This document shows, one piece after another, positions 31,173-32,951 of a stretch of DNA of 32,951 nucleotides (position 1 is its first letter; each line of letters begins with the position of its first letter). The translations under genes were made by a program, and so were the position numbers. This stretch comes from a virus, in IMG/VR virus record IMGVR_UViG_3300027844_002060, positions 1 through 32,951 of that record; one strand, given 5' to 3'. Below the pieces are notes generated by a model that did no database searches, had not been told where the DNA came from, and was given only the letters and a program-made list of their open reading frames with translations.

Positions 31173-31419
31173 AGGCCAAGACCTCGGCCAACTGCGCTAC
31201 GTCCCGGTCCACCTTCGGCTCGGCTGTCTCGGCCGATAGCCCGAGGTCCACCAGCCTCCACGCGCAGTCGAGACAAGCGCGCGAAGGTTGACGACCTTGA
31301 CTCGTCCGCATTGAGCGTTCGATCAATCCTAGCGCGTCTGGTACGAGTCGCGATAGCGCGTCGCGGATCTCGAGTGGCGTCATCGTGCGGTCCGGCATCA
31401 TCGACTCATCCATCGTCAT
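31159..31419 (-). CDS. Small terminase subunit candidate
   Basis: An 86-residue helical protein immediately upstream of the large terminase, the usual place for the small subunit. It contains TPLEIRDALSRLVPDALGLIE and an ACLDCAWRLVDLGL segment, a pattern like helical DNA-binding or oligomerisation parts of small terminases. ATG 31419 is chosen (GAGGGG just upstream); ATG 31413 is close and also possible, and the open frame extends to 31467. It is short compared with most small subunits (120-180 residues). Assignment is mainly by position. Confidence 0.5.
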   Translation of the reverse strand: MTMDESMMPDRTMTPLEIRDALSRLVPDALGLIERSMRTSQGRQPSRACLDCAWRLVDLGLSAETAEPKVDRDVAQLAEVLAFVGG

Positions 31420-31496
31420 CACCCCTCGGCACCTTACCAGCCCGACAGGGTGAAATGCAAGCGGCAATCGTAGCCAGGCCGCCGTCTACCCTCGAA

Positions 31497-31512
31497 CCTT
31501 GACGGGTCAAGG
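31497..31512. promoter_or_regulatory. 16-bp palindrome with back-to-back TTGAC boxes (divergent control site)
   Basis: CCTTGAC-GG-GTCAAGG, perfect 7-bp arms. Each arm contains TTGAC, the core of a sigma70 -35 box, facing outwards on opposite strands. On the + strand TTGACG is followed 17 bases later by CATACA; on the minus strand TTGACC is followed 16 bases later by TAGACG. Both -10 boxes are weak. It stands between the late operon (minus) and the right-end small genes (plus), so it may be an operator or promoter pair. Confidence 0.4.
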
Positions 31513-31515
31513 CCA

Positions 31516-31602
31516 TACACCCATACACCCTTTTAGGGGGGTAAAGTGTAATTGTGTTTGGTCACATCTTGCTCACTTGTTAACTCAGTGGTGTAGGGTG
31601 TA
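31516..31602. repeat. TACACCC motif cluster
   Basis: TACACCC occurs at 31516-31522 and 31524-31530 on the + strand and as GGGTGTA at 31596-31602, with a near copy (TGGTGTA) just before it. The inverted arrangement with adjacent copies resembles binding sites for a repressor or activator. Confidence 0.45.
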
Positions 31603-31838
31603 GGCGATAAGGCAGGTAGAACCTCGACTATGGGGCCCACACCCTCTCCGTTTTTGGGTGTGTGGGCGATATTCCAGGTTAAAACTGGCTTATCATCCAC
31701 GTGGCAAATCACCTCAAATACGCCCATGGTACAACTGGTCCCGAATGTACCAACTTGCAAAGCTTCATGGTCCCATTGGTCCCATGCTCTTACTACTTGT
31801 TCAGTAGTCAAGAAAACCCCGCGGAGCCGACACACCAT
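31533..31838 (-). CDS. Possible unknown gene in the divergent region
   Basis: A 101-residue minus-strand frame from ATG 31838, with a fairly normal amino acid composition (TTEQVVRAWDQWDHEALQV, GVFEVICHVDDKPVLTW) and a weak AAGGTCAGGT site upstream. Its codon use is visibly AT-richer at third positions than the rest of the phage. Its start codon shares the sequence CATG with the start of the divergent + gene at 31837, and it covers the palindromes and repeats that look regulatory. It may be a recently acquired small gene or a chance frame. Confidence 0.3.
   Translation of the reverse strand: MVCRLRGVFLTTEQVVRAWDQWDHEALQVGTFGTSCTMGVFEVICHVDDKPVLTWNIAHTPKNGEGVGPIVEVLPALSPTPYTTELTSEQDVTKHNYTLPP
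31728..31783. promoter_or_regulatory. Operator-like cluster of TGGTCCC repeats and GGTACA/TGTACC arms
   Basis: GGTACA (31728-31733) and TGTACC (31746-31751) form an inverted repeat around one TGGTCCC (31736-31742); two more TGGTCCC copies follow at 31768-31774 and 31777-31783. The cluster ends about 50 bases before the + strand start at 31837. Likely a regulator site for the right-end genes. Confidence 0.4.
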
Positions 31839-32109
31839 GATTGACCTGACCTTCACCTTCCGTGCATCTTCCCTCCACTTCTCCACCCGCGCGCGTCTCC
31901 GGTCCATCGGTCAGCTCGGCGTGGTTCCCACTGTTGACGGCTGGACACTTCGGGGCTGTGGTGTCCTGCTTGAAGCCCGAGGCTATCCGCAGTCCACTCG
32001 ACTCGGTGCCCTCGCCCGCGGCGTGGTTGTCGGTGCGCTCGCCGCCTGTGTCTACGGTGCCGGCGTCATTGTCAGCGTGTCCGCGGTATCTGTCGGGATG
32101 TGGGGCTGA
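31837..32109 (+). CDS. Small protein with C-terminal membrane segment
   Basis: A 90-residue protein with a basic N-terminal half (HFSTRARLRSIGQL) and a long hydrophobic C-terminal segment (GVVVGALAACVYGAGVIVSV, about residues 64-83) that should span the membrane. The ATG is preceded by GACACACC, without a strong ribosome-binding site. It is the first gene of the right-end + strand arm and presumably early. No family is recognised. Confidence 0.45.
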   Translation: MIDLTFTFRASSLHFSTRARLRSIGQLGVVPTVDGWTLRGCGVLLEARGYPQSTRLGALARGVVVGALAACVYGAGVIVSVSAVSVGMWG

Positions 32110-32203
32110 TGTTCATCGATGCGCGGCCCGAGCCTTGACCGGTTCGGACCCCATCATCGACGAACAACAACCCCACAACCACAACCACACCGGACCTCAC
32201 ACC

Positions 32204-32371
32204 ATGAAAACCATTCACGCCATGTGCCAAACCCGTCACCGCATCCAGCGGGTTCGGGTCGCAAGGCCCAGCTCCACACCGGAGCCCGAGCCATCCGACC
32301 ACCTCAAACGGCTCTGGGCCCAGACTATCCCCTTCTGGAAACCACCCACAACTACGGACCCCACAGCATGA
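32204..32371 (+). CDS. Small basic protein, unknown function
   Basis: A 55-residue protein with a basic N-terminal half (CQTRHRIQRVRVARP) and a Pro/Thr-rich end. Its ATG is preceded by CTCACACC, as is that of the preceding gene. Its stop codon overlaps the next start as ATGA (32368-32371), which supports expression. No similarity is recognised. Confidence 0.4.
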   Translation: MKTIHAMCQTRHRIQRVRVARPSSTPEPEPSDHLKRLWAQTIPFWKPPTTTDPTA

Positions 32372-32694
32372 GACACCTCACCCACGTCATGGCCGCACAA
32401 GAGCGAACCCGCCTGAGAATGCGCGCCCTATCCGGCTTCCTACTTCTCTTCGTCCAGTCCGAACAAGACGAGCGGAAACTCGGCCGGCCCGGCAACCTGT
32501 TTACCCACCTTCGAGTACCTGAAGCAACGCGCGCCCTCGCCGCGGCCGGTCTCCACTGGGAAGACGATGCGCACAAGGTCATCTCTGCCTTGCAGGATTT
32601 CATCCACCGCTCGGCCGACGAAGCCGGCGCTACGATGCACGATTCCGCGTCGCGTGAGATTGCTACCGCAAGCTATGACCGGTTCGCACCATGA
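32368..32694 (+). CDS. Small early protein, unknown function
   Basis: A 108-residue helical protein (RALSGFLLLFVQSEQDERKLGR, then VPEATRALAAAGLHW, and HKVISALQDFIHR). It overlaps both neighbours by four bases (ATGA), so it lies in a coupled operon of small genes. No domain is recognised; such short early proteins often alter host functions, but nothing here shows which. Confidence 0.55.
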   Translation: MRHLTHVMAAQERTRLRMRALSGFLLLFVQSEQDERKLGRPGNLFTHLRVPEATRALAAAGLHWEDDAHKVISALQDFIHRSADEAGATMHDSASREIATASYDRFAP

Positions 32695-32942
32695 AGCCGA
32701 CCGACGCAACCACCCTTCAGTTCTCCCGGACCCCCGCTGAAGCCGCCGCCAACGCTGTTGATTTGCGGCGTTGGCTGGCCGGCATCGGATGCTATCGCAA
32801 CCATTCCCCCGTGGGTTTGGTCCGCGACCTCGCCATGGCTGACCTTCTCCACTGCGAGGCACTCCTTGCACCTCTCGTTCAACACGCAACCACCGATGAA
32901 TACGAAGCGTGGTTGCTCGACCAGCACCGTGCTTCAAGCTGA
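32691..32942 (+). CDS. Small early protein, unknown function
   Basis: An 83-residue protein with a helical centre (AEAAANAVDLRRWLAGIG, then VRDLAMADLLHCEALLAPLV) and a YEAWLLDQHR C-terminus. Its ATG overlaps the previous stop as ATGA (32691-32694). No domain is recognised. A following gene may begin at GTG 32929, but only 23 bases of it would be in the window. Confidence 0.55.
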   Translation: MKPTDATTLQFSRTPAEAAANAVDLRRWLAGIGCYRNHSPVGLVRDLAMADLLHCEALLAPLVQHATTDEYEAWLLDQHRASS

Positions 32943-32951
32943 ACTCAAGCC

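Larger units (their letters stand above)
31420..31836. other. 417-bp divergent control region, less GC-rich than its surroundings
   Basis: Lies between the late operon and the right-end genes. Contents: the 16-bp palindrome (31497-31512), the TACACCC cluster (31516-31602), a hairpin GCCCACACCC/GGGTGTGTGGGC (31635-31667), the inverted repeat GGTACA/TGTACC (31728-31751) and three copies of TGGTCCC (31736, 31768, 31777). It is visibly richer in A and T than the genes around it. A possible minus-strand gene runs through part of it and is listed separately. Confidence 0.55.

Noticed and set aside
31651-31667. Rho-independent terminator at the 31635-31667 hairpin
   Set aside because: The T-run is in the loop and there is no T-tract after the stem on either strand, so it is only listed as a hairpin.
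1-32951. CRISPR array, tRNA or rRNA genes, insertion sequences, integrase
   Set aside because: No spaced repeat array, cloverleaf-like sequence with anticodon arm, transposase motif or recombinase signature could be found by reading. The only repeat arrays are iterons and short motif clusters.

Overview
The window is most of the genome of a tailed dsDNA phage (Caudoviricetes) with a podovirus-type virion. It carries a large terminase, portal, scaffold, major capsid protein, a tail adaptor and nozzle pair, three internal (ejection) proteins including one of 2159 residues, and a lysis cassette. No long tail tube, tape measure or sheath gene is seen. No phage RNA polymerase, DNA polymerase or integrase is visible, so it is not a classical T7-type autographivirus, and it probably borrows the host polymerases. 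The sequence is GC-rich (about 60% by eye) and the host cannot be named; a high-GC proteobacterium or similar is a guess.

The layout is two-armed. The left arm (1-6493, + strand) is early and replicative: the tail of an unknown gene, a minimal cytosine-C5 methyltransferase-like protein, a possible 25-residue membrane peptide, a 389-bp non-coding stretch with a terminator-like hairpin and six 17-bp iterons, a ribbon-helix-helix-like protein, a 744-residue primase-helicase, a small unknown protein, an ERF-type single-strand annealing protein, a RuvC-like resolvase, an unknown protein and a full-length cytosine-C5 methyltransferase. These genes are packed with short overlaps.

The long late arm (6547-31419, - strand, read right to left) runs: TerS candidate, TerL, portal, FmdB-type zinc-ribbon protein, acidic unknown, scaffold candidate, major capsid protein, capsid decoration candidate, tail adaptor, tail nozzle, three small tail or fibre-like proteins, three internal virion proteins, three small virion-like proteins, holin candidate, amidase endolysin and an Rz-like spanin candidate. 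Many junctions are 4-base ATGA overlaps, so the block behaves as one translationally coupled operon. It ends at a minus-strand terminator that overlaps the 3' end of the convergent methyltransferase gene.

From about 31420 to 31836 lies a less GC-rich, repeat- and palindrome-rich divergent control region. Beyond it, four small unknown genes begin a rightward (+) arm that runs off the window. The layout fits a genome whose two arms diverge here and converge near 6500; the + arm may continue through missing sequence into the left edge of the window.

The least ordinary parts are the control elements around the primase gene (iterons, seven copies of GGACAGGAC within 1.05 kb, paired palindromes), an approximately five-fold excess of the palindrome CTCGAG, an EF-hand-like loop inside the endolysin, a RuvC-like enzyme lacking its last catalytic Asp, and the very large ejection protein.
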